A stretch of 64,000 bases of DNA from positions 315,001 to 379,000 of the forward strand of contig OX419756.1 of NCBI GenBank assembly GCA_948567375.1, written 5' to 3'. Shown here in pieces: positions 11,772 through 23,296 of this stretch. The notes under the pieces were generated by a model. It had not been told where the DNA came from. It searched no databases and saw only the letters and a list, made by a program, of their open reading frames with translations. Numbering within the stretch: the first letter of the stretch is position 1; every line of letters starts with the position of its first letter. This DNA is from Lunularia cruciata (lineage: Eukaryota > Streptophyta > Marchantiopsida > Lunulariales > Lunulariaceae). Made by a program: the position numbers and the translations under genes.

Positions 11772-14345
11772 ATGTCGAGCAATTTTCCTTTGCCGTTGAG
11801 GAGTCGTCTTGCAAGTGATCGGGAAAAGGGAAATAGAGTTAGACTTGTGTTAGTGCGTAAGGGAGAAGTCGCAAGAGTGAAATCAAGAGAGAGTGAGAAG
11901 GTAGAAGAGATGGGAGGAGGGAAGAAGAACTCCAAATTTGCAGTGAGAAATCATGCAATTCGGAGGTTAGACGTGATAGCAAGGATCGAAGTCTTGAGCT
12001 GACTTTGGATCACATTTTTTGAATGGAACTGGAATGTAAGTTTTCCAGGATTCATGACAGAAATCATCAAGAGTAAGTGTCTCGATGGACCCGAGGAAGA
12101 GGGGAAGAGAGGAAATCCACCTCATTGGACAGAGTTGGATTAGAGACTTGTACTCGGGAAGGAAGTAGGCTCGAAGCAGGGGGCCACGTTCTTGGGAAAG
12201 GGAGAGATAGCTCAAGAGACCCAGGAGGTGAGAGATGCTTTCTCATCAAAACGGACAAAGAATGGGTACAAGGTTGAGAGCTACAAAGACCCTATGAAGA
12301 GAGGGATCGTGAGTGCTTTGATGGCTATCCTAAAGCCAGAGAGAACCACTTATGTGATGAAACACCAAGCGGTGTTCTTCCATAAGTTGTTTGCAGGAGA
12401 ACCAATCAATTGGGCGAGGTGTTTTCATGGGAGAACGAGGCAGATGGTGTGGAATTTGCGGGATAAGTCGCCTCCACATTACATTGTGCCGTTTGCAGCA
12501 CACTTCTACCTCGGGCTCAATTTGCTGAACTCGGCGGAGCGGACTTGGATGGTGTCGCACTTCCATCCTAATGTGCAAAAGGAGGTCAATGTCGAGGAGT
12601 TGCAATACATCTTGCAGATCAAGAGCACCAATGACTACTATGCACAGATAGGGAAGAACGTGGAGGTTGCAGTGAGTACCCCAACAAAGAAGAGAAGTCG
12701 GCAAGGTGAAGCCGAAGAAAGCAAGAAACCTCGGAAGATGTAGAGAAGTAACCCGAGGCAAGGAATGGTGGTGATTGAGTCGGAGGATGAAGACTAAGAA
12801 GAAGATGCCGAGCTCAAAACGGAAGACTTGGAACACAAGGAGGAGCCAGAGCTAATGTTGTAGAGTGGAGGTACGAGCAGCGATAGTGATGAAGGTGGAG
12901 AGATGACATTGGCGCCAGCGGCTGAAGAATACGAAGAAGAAGTGCAAACCGAGTTGGAAGCCGAAGACAACACACCGCTAGAAGACGAAGTAACTGTGCC
13001 CGAGGAAAAGAAGATCATTGTACAGCAAGGAGTTTGCTTGCGACGTAAGGCAAAGTGTGAAGCGGCGCCAAGTAGAGTGAAGGAAGAGGTAGAAGAAAGC
13101 TTGGGCAGTGAGGCGTCAATTCCGATATGAAGACTGCAGAGAAGAAGGCGAGTATTGGGAGAACACAAGGAGAGAAGAGAGACCACTACGCAGGATGGAG
13201 TAGTTGCCAGTGATGGAGTGGAGTACCTGCTAGAGGTAGTGTGCCCATTGTTGGTGAAGTTGGAGCACAAGAAGAAGGAGATGAGGACGACTTGTCCAGA
13301 GGTAAAGACTATATTGCAGGTGGTAGCGAGATTAGAAGAAGAGAACTCGGAGTTGAAGAAGAATGTAACCCAAGGTGAGGAGGAAAGGGAAGTACTACGA
13401 GCGGAGGCAATAGAGAGAAGTCAGGTAATTGAAGACCTGAAGAGGGAAGTGAGTTATTGAGAGGATCTTGCAAAGAAGAGTGACATAGCAAGGGAGAGAC
13501 AAGTAGCTGAATATGAAATCTTGAAGCAGCAGTTTGCTGATTCAAGAGTAGAACTTATCCATGCTATGGCAAGGGTAGCAGCGAAGGATCAAGAGCTCGA
13601 TAGAGTGATGGAGAGCATGGAAGAGAAGTAACAACTTTGCCAAAGAGAGTTGGCTGCACGGTATAGGGAAGAAGAGAGATTATGAGAGTTACTTTGTAAT
13701 CAGGAGGAGAAGGTGGTATAGAAGGAGAAGGAGAAGGAGACGGTGAAAGCCGAGTTCAAGGCAGAGTTGGCAATGTACCAAGAGGAATGGCTTGCAGATC
13801 GGGAATGAGAAAGGAAGACAAGATTGGAGCCATTGAAGGAGATTATCCTCAGGGTGAAAGCAATGTTAAGTACAGAAGCCAGCGTTCAAATTGAAGAAGC
13901 GAGACTACACGAGTTGAAGTTGTTGGTGCAAGAGACAAGGCAAAGACAAGCGATGGATACAGATATGAACGCCTTGCTGATTAAGTTAAGAACTCGTGTA
14001 GATAGAAAGATTTTAGAGGTAAAGGATAACATTTCAATTAGATTAGACTTAGTGAAAATAGAGCTAGAAAAACTTTGGAAGGATGTTAGAGCAAAACCCA
14101 AAGTAGATAACATAGGAGTCCAAATGTCTTTGGAGTTGCCATTAGAGACATTAGAGAAGAGTGGGTCGGGAGATAAGGAGTTAGATAGATTACCCACTAG
14201 TGAAATTTCAGATCAGGAAAGAGAATTGCTAGATCTGGTAGGAGAAATAGAAGATATGAAACCCGAGGACAGAGTAGTAAGAATTAAGATTACTTCGGGT
14301 TTGGGTTTGAAAGCTGAGGAAGAAGTAGACATCGGATCGGATTAG
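11772..14345 (+). pseudogene. LTR-encoded acidic coiled-coil protein, copy 3 (best-preserved frame)
   Basis: A single frame of 858 codons without any frameshift but with 11 in-frame stops (12000, 12141, 12741, 12795, 12861, 13128, 13458, 13629, 13683, 13719, 13806). Rough layout: basic N-terminus (MSSNFPLPLRS), a conserved region with FMTEIIKSKCLDGP and YVMKHQAVFFHKLFAGEPINWARCF (about residues 75-320), an acidic Glu/Asp/Ser region (about 335-420), then a long Glu/Lys/Arg coiled coil (about 480-780) and a short tail ending VDIGSD. The start is the conserved ATG; the open codons before it begin with no ATG. Met47 (11910, MGGGKKNS) is also conserved. I do not recognise a named family. The middle block resembles, loosely, domains labelled putative plant transposon protein; that is inference. 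Confidence 0.8.
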
Positions 14346-15884
14346 TAACAGATTTGAGATTTGAAGAGGCAGATATGAACAGGTGCATTGTCATTTAGGA
14401 TCTGCAAGTTAGAAGAGTTGTTGTAGAACATTATAGTTGTTAGAACTGTCGATTTGTTCACTATTTAAGAGTGGCATTCGCAGTCAAATGTTGTTCAATG
14501 CTCATAATTTCTGAGAATAGATAAAGCAAAGTGCTGTGAAGCAGTGCTCGTCGCTTGAGCTTGATTCCGAGTATCAACTTTGTGTCTATGTTTGTGAGTG
14601 TTTGGAGAAATTCGAAGTGCAAGTTAGTGTGCTTGTTGGATGTTGGATTCTGCAGCCTTGATCTTCATTTTGTGTGTTTGATCCCGAGTGAAGTGCAATC
14701 GAAGCAATGCCTTGACAGATCTGAGAGGAATTGTAGTGTTGGTAGTATTCTGCATTTGTGAGTGCAGTGCAAAGTTGATGTGAAGCAATTTTGATCAAGG
14801 AAGTTGTGCCTTCAGTGGAAGGGTAGAACACAATTCTGAGGCAAAGTCATTTTGCAGTGAAGTGCCATTTTTGGGAGAGCCTGAATCATCACAATCAAGA
14901 TTGTTTGGAAAGAATTGAAGGATTTGTGATTAGGGAGTGTTAAATCATGACAATACTGTGGATCAGTGCTTGTTACTCTCTTCTGGGTGTGGTTTCTACC
15001 TGAGAGATTAAAGACACAACCAAGAAGAACTGAAATTGTTACTTTGCTTTGTATTTGACCAATTCTGACTCGTATCTCTGCGGGAACAAACTTTACTTAC
15101 CCGATTACTGCAAACGTGATATTTGCCGGGTTGTCACACTTTTGCAGTAATTGGGTAAGTAAAGTTAGTTCCCGCATAGATACTAGTCAAAAATGTCAAA
15201 AAACAAAGCAAAGTAACAATTTAGTTCTTCTTGGTTGTGTCTTTAATCTCTCAGGTAGAAACTACACCCAAAAGAGAGTAACAAGCACTGACTCGCAATT
15301 TTGTCACAAATTAACACTCTTTAATCACAACTCCATCAAATCTTTCCAAACAATCTTGACTGTGATGATTCAAGCTCTCCCAAAAATAGCACTTCATTGT
15401 GAAATGACTGTGCCTCAAAATTGAGTTCCACCCCTCCATTGAAGGCACAACTTTCTTGATCAAAATTGCTTCACATCAACTTTACACTGCACTCACAAAT
15501 GTAGAATACTACCAACACTACAATTCCTCTCAGATCTATCAAGGCATTGCTCCAATTGCACTTCACTTAGGATCAAACACACAGAGTGAAGATCAAGGCT
15601 GCGGAATCCAACATCCAACAAACACATTGACTTGCACTTTGAAATTCTCCACACACTTGCAAACACAAGCACAAAGTTGATACTTGGAATCAAGCTCAAG
15701 CAACAAGCACTACTTCATAACACTTTGCTTTATCTATTCTCAGAAATAATGAGCACTGAACAACATATGACTGCGAATGCCATTCTTAAATAGTGAATCA
15801 AACAATACCATTCTTCAACAACTCTTCTAACCTACAGATCCAAAATAACAATACACCTCTTCATATCTTCAAATCTCAAAACTG

Positions 15885-18486
15885 TTACTTATCAAATCCA
15901 ATGTCTACCTCAACTTTGGCTTCCAATCCCAATCCCAAAGTAACTTCACTCACTACTACTCTATCCCTGGGTTTCACAACTCCTAATTCCTCTACTAATT
16001 CTACTACTTCTCTTTCCTGATCTGCAATTCCACTAGTGGGTAACCCTTCTAAACCTTCATCTCCCAACCCACTCTTCTCTAACATCTTTGATGGTAACTC
16101 CAAAGACATCCGCACTCCTATGTTATCTACTCTGGGTTTTGCTCTTACATCCTTCCAAAGTTTACTATCTCTAATTTCACTAAGTCTAATCTAATTGTGA
16201 TATTGTCTTCTACTTCCAATATCTTTCTATCTACACTAGTTTTGAGACTGATGAGTAAGGCATTCAAATCCTTATCCTTTGCATTTCTCCTCCTTGTCTC
16301 CTGCACTAACAACTTTAACTTGTGTAGTCTCGTTTCTTCAATGTGCATGTTGGCTTTTGTACTCAGTATCACATTCATCTTGACCACAATCTCCTTTAAT
16401 GGATCCAATATCCAATTTTCCTCTCTTGTTCTTGATCTGCAAGCCAATCTTCTCTGTACATTGCCAATTCCGCTTTGAACTCGGCTTTCATAGTTTCCTT
16501 CTCCTTCTCCTTCTCCTTTTGCAAAATCTTCTCCTCTTGATTGCGAAGTAATTCTCTCAACCTTTCTTCCTCTCTTTATCTCATTGTCAACTCTCTTTGC
16601 CATAGCTACTTCTTCTCTTCTACACTCTCCATCACTCTATCAAGCTCTTGCTCTTTCTCTGCTACTCTTGCCATAGCATGGATAATTTCTAATCTCAAAT
16701 CAGCAAACAGCTGCTTTAAGATTTCACACTCAGCTACTTGCCTTTCCCTTGCTATGTCATTCCGTTCTATGAGTTCCTCTCTATTCCTGACTTCTCTCTT
16801 CAAATTCCCAATCACTTGATTCTTTACTACTGCATCTACTCGTAGTACTTCCCTTTCCTCCTCACCTCGAATTATACTCTTCTTTAATTCCAAGTTCTCT
16901 TCTTCTAGTCAAACTAACACCTGCAATACAGTCTTTACCTAGAGACACTTTGACTGCATCTCCTTCTTTCGGTGCTCTAACTTCACCAACAATGGGCACA
17001 CAACCTCCCACAAATAATAGACTTCTTCACTTGCATGCATTTTGACTCACGGACTTATCTCCTTCTTCACCTCTTCCTCACTTGACACTCGCCTTCTAAG
17101 CCGCAATTGACTTATAAGTATGGATTCTTTGCTCCCCAAATTTCCATCCTCCTCTTCTCTTACCTTACTTGGCCCCGCTCTATACTTTGCCTTTTGTTTG
17201 GACCAAACTCCCCTTTGATTTGTAACTCTTTTCTCCTCTTACTCTGGAACTTTGTCTTCCAGTTTTGAGTTACTTTTCTCCTCCATCTCCATCTTGGCTT
17301 CCTCTTCTTTGGGTACCAATTTCATCTCTACTCCATCATCGCTGTCACTACTCGTGTCTCCACTCTACAATGTGAACTCGGGTTCTTCCTCCCTCTCTGG
17401 ATCTTTGGACTTGCACTCAACTTCTCCTTCCAATTCTTCTTCCGATGACACAATTACCACTAGTTCTTTCCTTGGGTTTACCCTTCTAGCTTTCTGAGGT
17501 CTTGCTTTCTCTACTTCTTCTTTTCCTTGTCGACTACTCTTCTTTGACTATGGAGTACTCACTTCTAACTGCACACTCTGCCCCATCTGCATGTAGTACT
17601 CATCACTGCTCTTGATCTGAAGAATGTATTGCTGCTCCTCCGCATCAACATCTCTTCTTAAGTCAGGATGGAAATAGGACACCATCTTATTTTGCTCCAC
17701 CACATTGAGCAAGTTCAGCCCCAAATAGAAATGGGCTGCGAACGGCACAATGTAATGTACCCACAACTTGTCCCGCAAATTCCACACCATCTGTCTCGTC
17801 CTCCCATGAAGACACTTTGCCCAGTTAATGGGCTCTCCTACAAACATCTTATGGAAGAACACCGCTTGGTGCTTCATCACATAAGTCATTCTCTCCGGCT
17901 TCAAGATTGCCATTAGAGCACTCACAATCCTTCTCTTGACAGGATCCTTGTAGCTCTCTACTTTGTAACTATTCTTTGTGCGCTTTGAAGAGAAGGCATC
18001 TCTCACTTCTTGAGTTTCTTTGGCTACTTCTCCCTTCTCTAAGAATGTGGCACCATGCTCTATGCCTGCTTCTCTCTCGAGTACTAACCTCCAATCCAAC
18101 TTTGTCTATCAAGTCGGATTTCCTCTCTTCCCTTCTTCCTCAGGGCCATCAAGACACTTACTCTTGATGATCTCAATCATGAACCCTGGAAAGCTAACAT
18201 TCCAGTTCCATGCCAAGAATGTGATCCAAAGCTTGCTCAAGACCTCAATTCTTGCAATCACATTTAACCTCCAAATTGCATGATTTCTCACTATGAAATC
18301 AGAGTTCTTCTTCCCTCCTCCCATCTTTCTCTCTTCCACTCTAGGCTGGGGACTATTCTTCCTATTGATTCCCGGATTAACTCTCTTGATTTCCTCTTGA
18401 CACACCAGCGCGTCTTTGACTCTACTTCCCTTCCCATGATCTCCTATAGGACAACTTCTTAATGGCGATAGAAAATTGCTTGTCAT
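15885..18486 (-). pseudogene. LTR-encoded coiled-coil protein, copy 2
   Basis: Same protein on the minus strand of the older solo LTR. It starts at 18486 (MTSNFLSPLRS), with TATAAAAA at 18504-18511. Conserved blocks are readable: FPGFMIEIIKSKCLDGP (18109-18486 segment), ALMAILKPERMTYVMKHQAV and YIVPFAAHFYLGLNLLN (17548-18099), the coiled coil (16145-16893) and the tail (15885-16115). The region 16900-17540 is broken by several stops. Decay is heavier than in the plus-strand LTR that inserted into it, which agrees with the order of insertions. Confidence 0.75.
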
Positions 18487-18893
18487 CGCTTTGTCTAGTC
18501 CGATTTTTATAGAGTCGTGCCTTCTCTATCTTCTTCAATTTGAGTTTTTACCGAGAAATCACACCTCTTGCATGCTCCTGTCACTGTCAAGAGTCCTTCA
18601 CACGTATGACCGTCGTATTTGAACAATCCCTTCTTGAATGTCTTGCCCAAAGGAAAGTTGTTACACTATCTTCACCTTGGGTTGAGCACCCCCAAGACAA
18701 AGACTCCTCACTTTGGGTTGTATGCTGATAGGGCAATTCTGAGTACCTTGCCTTATGACCCGAAGTCATGTTACCTCGGGTTTCATACCGAGGACCCTTT
18801 TCTTTGCCTTCTTTGGCCATACAGGCACAATTCAACTTCTTTGTACACTTCTTCTTCAAAATTTGAGAAAAAAACAAAAATGTGTGTACCACA

Positions 18894-20150
18894 CTTGTTT
18901 CCTAAACTCTTTGCATTTGATTCCTCAAAACCACTACCCAAAAACTCTCTCTTTGATTCCTCTTGCCCAAAACTCTCTCTCTCTTCAATTCCTCCTTTCT
19001 ATTCTTCATTCCTCAAATCCTCTACCTTTGCTTGTTTTGTAAACTCTCTACCTTTGATTCCTCAAAACTACCCCTATCCAAAAACTCTCTTTGATTCCTC
19101 TTGTCCAAAACTCTCTCTCTCTCTCTCTCTATTTGATTCCTCCTACCACTACCTTCTTTCATTTCTTGAACTCTCTACCTTTGTTCCTGATTCCTCAAAA
19201 CCTTTACCTTCCTTCTTGATTTCTTAACTCTCTACTTTTGATTCTTGATTCCTCAAATCCTCTACCTTCATTTGTTTCTTGAACTCGTTGCGTTCCTTCT
19301 TGATTCCTTAACTCTCTACTTTTGATTCTTGATTCCTCAAATCCTCTAACTTTGTTTGTTTCCTAAACTCTCTACCTTTGATTCCTCAAAACCCTTGTGC
19401 AAAAAATTTCTCTCTTTCAAGGATCAACCTTCCCCTCTCCTATCCAAGCACTTCCCTTTGATATCTCCGTTAACTTGCAAAATCCTCCTCTTCAAGATTC
19501 TTCCTTGTTCTCCCTGTTCTCCCCCAAATCCTATTGTCCAAAACTCCTTTGATATTTTTCTCCTTTCCCAAAAATTCTTTTCCTTGGCCAAGCTTCTCTC
19601 TCGATCCCAACTCTTCTTTGACTTTGGCTGACTGGCCTTCTTGACATATTCTAACTGCTAACCAAAACTCCTAAAGACTTCATTTTGTGGATGTTAAGTG
19701 TCATTTGCCATTTTTTGCTTTCCCTTCACTAAGCTGACTTTTCTCTAGTTGATCCTTTTCTTCCTCCTCTTGACACTCATTCTCTTGGGCTTTTCTCTAG
19801 TTGCTAAGTATATTTTCCTTTCTTTGCCAAGATTAGTTTCCCTTCCCTGCTTATAGTAACATAAGAAAAACTCCCAAGGCACACCAAACTCTGGATCATT
19901 ACAGCCCTCACCTCCAATAATCTTTCCGTTCCAAACCCATTACCACTACTCTTGTGCCAATTGTTAGAATTCCTATCACAATCCAACAAAAATGGCCACC
20001 TACAACCTATAGCAAACTTTGCTCCTTTTGGCAATTATCAAGTTTCTACTTGGAAATTTTACACCACTTGCAACTAGCACTTTTAAATACATCTACATAC
20101 TATTCTCTTGATTTCTCTATTACACCTAATAGGACTAATGCAACTTGTAG
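18894..20150. other. Non-coding insert, right arm, CT-rich
   Basis: Continues the sequence interrupted at 11331: TTTGATTCCTCAAAACC and CTCTACCTTTGATTCC recur irregularly up to about 19640, with a CTCTCTCTCTCT run near 19110. From 19640 to 20150 the composition becomes ordinary, with no recognisable gene. The chromovirus RNase H resumes around 20150, so the outer boundary of the insert lies near there; I could not identify terminal repeats. Confidence 0.5.
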
Positions 20151-21890
20151 ATTATTTTCCCAATGACATTGGCAGAATGCAATTATTACACCATAGAGTG
20201 AGAAGAGCTGGCAATTGTCCTTGCAACCAAGCATTGGAAGCACTATCTTGGCAAGAAGGTATTTGTAGTGGAGATAGACCATAAACCTTTAGTCTACCTT
20301 GAGACACAAAAAGATCTATCTCATCACCAGATTTGGTGGACAAAGTGATAACAATGATTCAACATGACAATCACCTATGGGGAAGGCAAGAAGCAACTTG
20401 CAAATGCATTCACCAAAATGCAAATGGCAAACAATCTGGTGATAGAGTGTCAAGATGAACTTTAAATTTTGGCCAAAGATTCTAGGTCCTACAAAAATAG
20501 ATCCATAGATCATCAAAGCTCAATCATCCAAAGGCATCACCAATAGCCAAGGACTCACTTATCAAGATGGTAAATTATGGATCCCAAATGCCCTAGAATT
20601 ACACACTATTATCTTAGCAGAATGTCATGATTCCGCCATTGCAGGTCACGTCAGAGTGGAAAAGACCTTGGATGCAGTCCAACACCATTACTATTGGCCT
20701 AAGATGAGCAACAGTGTGATGGAATATGTTAAGAGCTGCTTACTTTATCAATAGAACAAAGCTTCTAATCAAGCTCTTGTAGGACTCCTGCAACCCCTTC
20801 CTACTCCTACCCAACGTTAGGAATAGGTGAGTATGGATCTAGTCTAGTGAATTGCCCAAGACCACCTCAGGGTTTGACTCCATTGTAGTATTTGTTGATC
20901 GACTCAAACAAAATGATTCATGTACACCCTACCACCAAGGATGTGACAGCTCCACTACTAGCTCAATTGTACTTAAATGCAGTCTTTTCTCACCATCGTC
21001 TATCTTGAGTGCTCATCACCAATAAAGGCACTCAATTTACAAGTATGTTTTGGTTTCTTTAGAACCAAATCGGCCATATCCATGGCTTACCATCCATAGA
21101 CCAATGGCCAAATAGAGCAGGCTAATTGCACTATTGAAGATATGCTTCAAAGCTTCACCTTAGATGAGCAAGAGAGGTGGGACACCTTACTTCCATTGGT
21201 GGAATTGGCCTACAACAATTCAGTAAATACCTCCACCCAAGTCACACCATTCTTCCTCATGTATGGCAAGCATCCTTTCATACCTTTGAGCTTGATGAAG
21301 ATCAGTCCGATGACTACCAAGGTTGATGCTGCAACTCTTTTGTTTTGCGAATCAACAAGGTGTGGAGAATGCCAAAAACAGGTTGTAGATTATCAAAAAT
21401 CAACAAAAGTAGTATGCCAATGCACACCATAGGCACATGGAGTTCTAGATGGGAGATCAGGTTTGGCTTTCAACAACCAAACTCACATTAGTTGGCCCTT
21501 GCAAAGCTTAGACCTTGCTTCATTGAGCCTTTCCCATTCTTTGTCAAATCAAAGTGTTGTGGCCTATCACCTCAAGCTACCACTACACATGAAGATCCAT
21601 TGAGTGTTCCATGTCTCCCTACTATGCAGATATGCACCTGACCAGGCCATTGTCCCCCATACAAGACATTTGACCTTGCCCGACACTCATTGATGGCATG
21701 GAGGAATACAAAGTTGAATGCATTCTCTAAAAATGCATCCATGGTACTCGTCATGTATGTATAGAATATCCCATACAATGGAAAGGTTACCCACTATATG
21801 AGGCCAACTTGGGAGCCAACAACCAACTTGACCCACACACCAGTGTTAGTAAAATCTTTTGAGCAGCAGCTTTGCAATGAGGACGTTGCG
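20150..21890 (+). pseudogene. Family 2 chromovirus RNase H end, integrase and chromodomain
   Basis: Continuation of the pol begun at 8199. RNase H end: LATKHWKHYLGKKVFVVEIDHKPLVYLETQ (near 20200-20300). Integrase: zinc-binding remnant with HYYWPKMSNSVMEYVKSC (20690), the catalytic core with a degenerate SMDLV start (20830) and VDRLK (20900), then AYHP-DQWPNRAG remnants of AYHPQTDGQTERAN, and an open frame 21142-21432 (LPLVELAYNNSVNTSTQ). Near 21755-21825, EYPIQWKGYPLYEANLGA matches a chromodomain, as in Ty3 chromoviruses, where it targets integration to chromatin. Many stops; inactive. Confidence 0.8.
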
Positions 21891-21909
21891 TCTTAAAAGG
21901 AGAGAAGTT

Positions 21910-22335
21910 TGTAATATCAATAGCTAGACACATGATCTAGAGATGAAATTTTTTTGGTAACATCTAGGAGGATTTTATACATGATGGACTAAGTAGATCA
22001 GACCGAGGTATCACCAAAAGAGTACTTCTACTAATAGGTCTAGAATAGAAACATGCTTGAAGACTTTAGAATCAATAGTTAGACATATGATCTAAAGGTA
22101 GAATTTGGATTTGTGACATCTGGAAGGATATTTTACATAATGGATGAATTAGATCAGCTAGAGGTATCACCAAAAGAGCACTTCTACTAATAGGGAAAAA
22201 ACCAAAATAAGCATGAAAACTTGAGAGGCAATTTTGGAGGCATGATGATGAATTAGGCATTAAAAATGTATAGATTCCCCCAATGGAGGAAAGGCTAAGC
22301 TTCCTCCCTCTGTTTGTCTTTTTGATTTCTTACCA
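21910..22335 (+). mobile_element. Family 2 chromovirus 3' LTR (right end uncertain)
   Basis: Starts TGTAATATCAATAGC right after a purine-rich tract (AAAAGGAGAGAAG, 21895-21907) that serves as PPT. The inverse copy at 27540 begins TGTAATACCAAGAGC after AAAAGAAGGGAGG, which confirms the boundary. Inside are two direct repeats of about 155 bp (from 21918 and 22073), each with GGTATCACCAAAAGAG. A possible right end is near 22335, where TTACCA is followed by TGGTATCT, a primer-like sequence; this end is a guess. Confidence 0.6.
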
Positions 22336-23296
22336 ATGGTATCTCATCCACGTGATTTTGTGATTCCTATAGGAAGAACCCCTAAAAGATTCCTTCCCGT
22401 CAAAGCCTATTTGACCAACTAGATAGGACCAAGATCAACATATCACCCATCCAAGCAAGTAATCCAAGGTTGGAGCTTGCTGATAGGTCACCTATCCATG
22501 TACCTAATCCTATGGTGGAGCATCCTTGGAGGAGATCCTCTTTGGCTATATAATAAAGAGAAGGTGCTCCCTTGGGGCATTGAAGTTTGAGTGTGAAACT
22601 TGTGATTTTTATTCTGTGTTTCTCTACTATTCTCAAAACATTCCAATCTTGAAGATGATGACTCACTTCACACCAAAGGCTACCACTTCAAAGCATGTGC
22701 GTTTCCCAAAAGATGTGACTCAAAGGAGCCTTGGTATCAATCAATTGACTTGCTTTTGTTTCCATGGTACTTTAAATGCTATAGGTTACCCAAAACCCTT
22801 CTATGCATTGCCTTGCTTCTAAAGAACCAAGGATCAAACAACCCAAACAAGTGGAGATGTCTTCCTACAATCAAGCACATGTTTTCCTACTTTAATGTTC
22901 TTCATCACTACTTAATGAAATCATTCAATCCATACTCGATATGTTGACTAAGAGTGCGGAAGATACCTTAGCTAATTTCCTCTATTACCAAAAAGTAAAC
23001 ATAATTTACATTAAACTTAAGCCTTAAATACTATCTTTAACTCCACCCTAAAGGAATATAATAATTGTAATCTCCCAAAAATCTTGTGTTTGTATCTATA
23101 GTGTATAATGCTAATCTCAAATGACTCATTGATCTTATCCTAATATAGTTTAACTAATTGCCTCATGTGTATCAAGGAAGGTATTGGATCTTCCCTTGTA
23201 ACAGTGTACACCTTTGGGCTCATGATCCCAAAGGTCTTTAGGTACAAAAATTTCCTACTTCTATGAAGGCATTCCATGCAAAAATTTTGTTCCACA
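22336..23296. other. Unassigned spacer
   Basis: No gene, repeat or element end that I can support. The short frame at 22526-22822 (98 codons) shows no recognisable motif. It may be internal sequence of another decayed family 2 copy, because the end of the 3' LTR is followed by a primer-like TGGTATCT. Confidence 0.35.

Larger units (their letters stand above)
11359..15138 (+). mobile_element. Family 1 solo LTR, copy 3, complete (3780 bp)
   Basis: Begins TGTGGTGCCCACATTTTTTG and ends GCCGGGTTGTCACA, the same ends as the LTRs of element A. A perfect CTTTT duplication surrounds it. There is no PBS after 15138 and no PPT before 11359. It carries, in order, an upstream region of about 385 bp, a TATA box (11745), the long LTR-encoded frame (11772-14345) and about 790 bp to the end. 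It integrated, in the opposite orientation, 27 bp from the 3' end of another family 1 LTR. Confidence 0.95.
11332..18893 (-). mobile_element. Family 1 solo LTR, copy 2, split by another solo LTR
   Basis: A minus-strand LTR with both termini: the 3' end TGTGACAACC at 11332 and the 5' end GTACCACA at 18893. Its first 27 bp (11332-11358) are separated from the rest (from 15144) by the plus-strand LTR at 11359-15138 and that LTR's duplicated CTTTT. It is flanked by CTTGT on both sides, and neither PBS nor PPT adjoins it, so it is a solo LTR: the product of LTR-LTR recombination that removed the internal region. Without the insert it is about 3.78 kb. Confidence 0.92.

Noticed and set aside
22526-22822. 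A 98-codon frame in the spacer
   Set aside because: No motif, no second copy and no supporting context; its length is within chance for AT-rich DNA.
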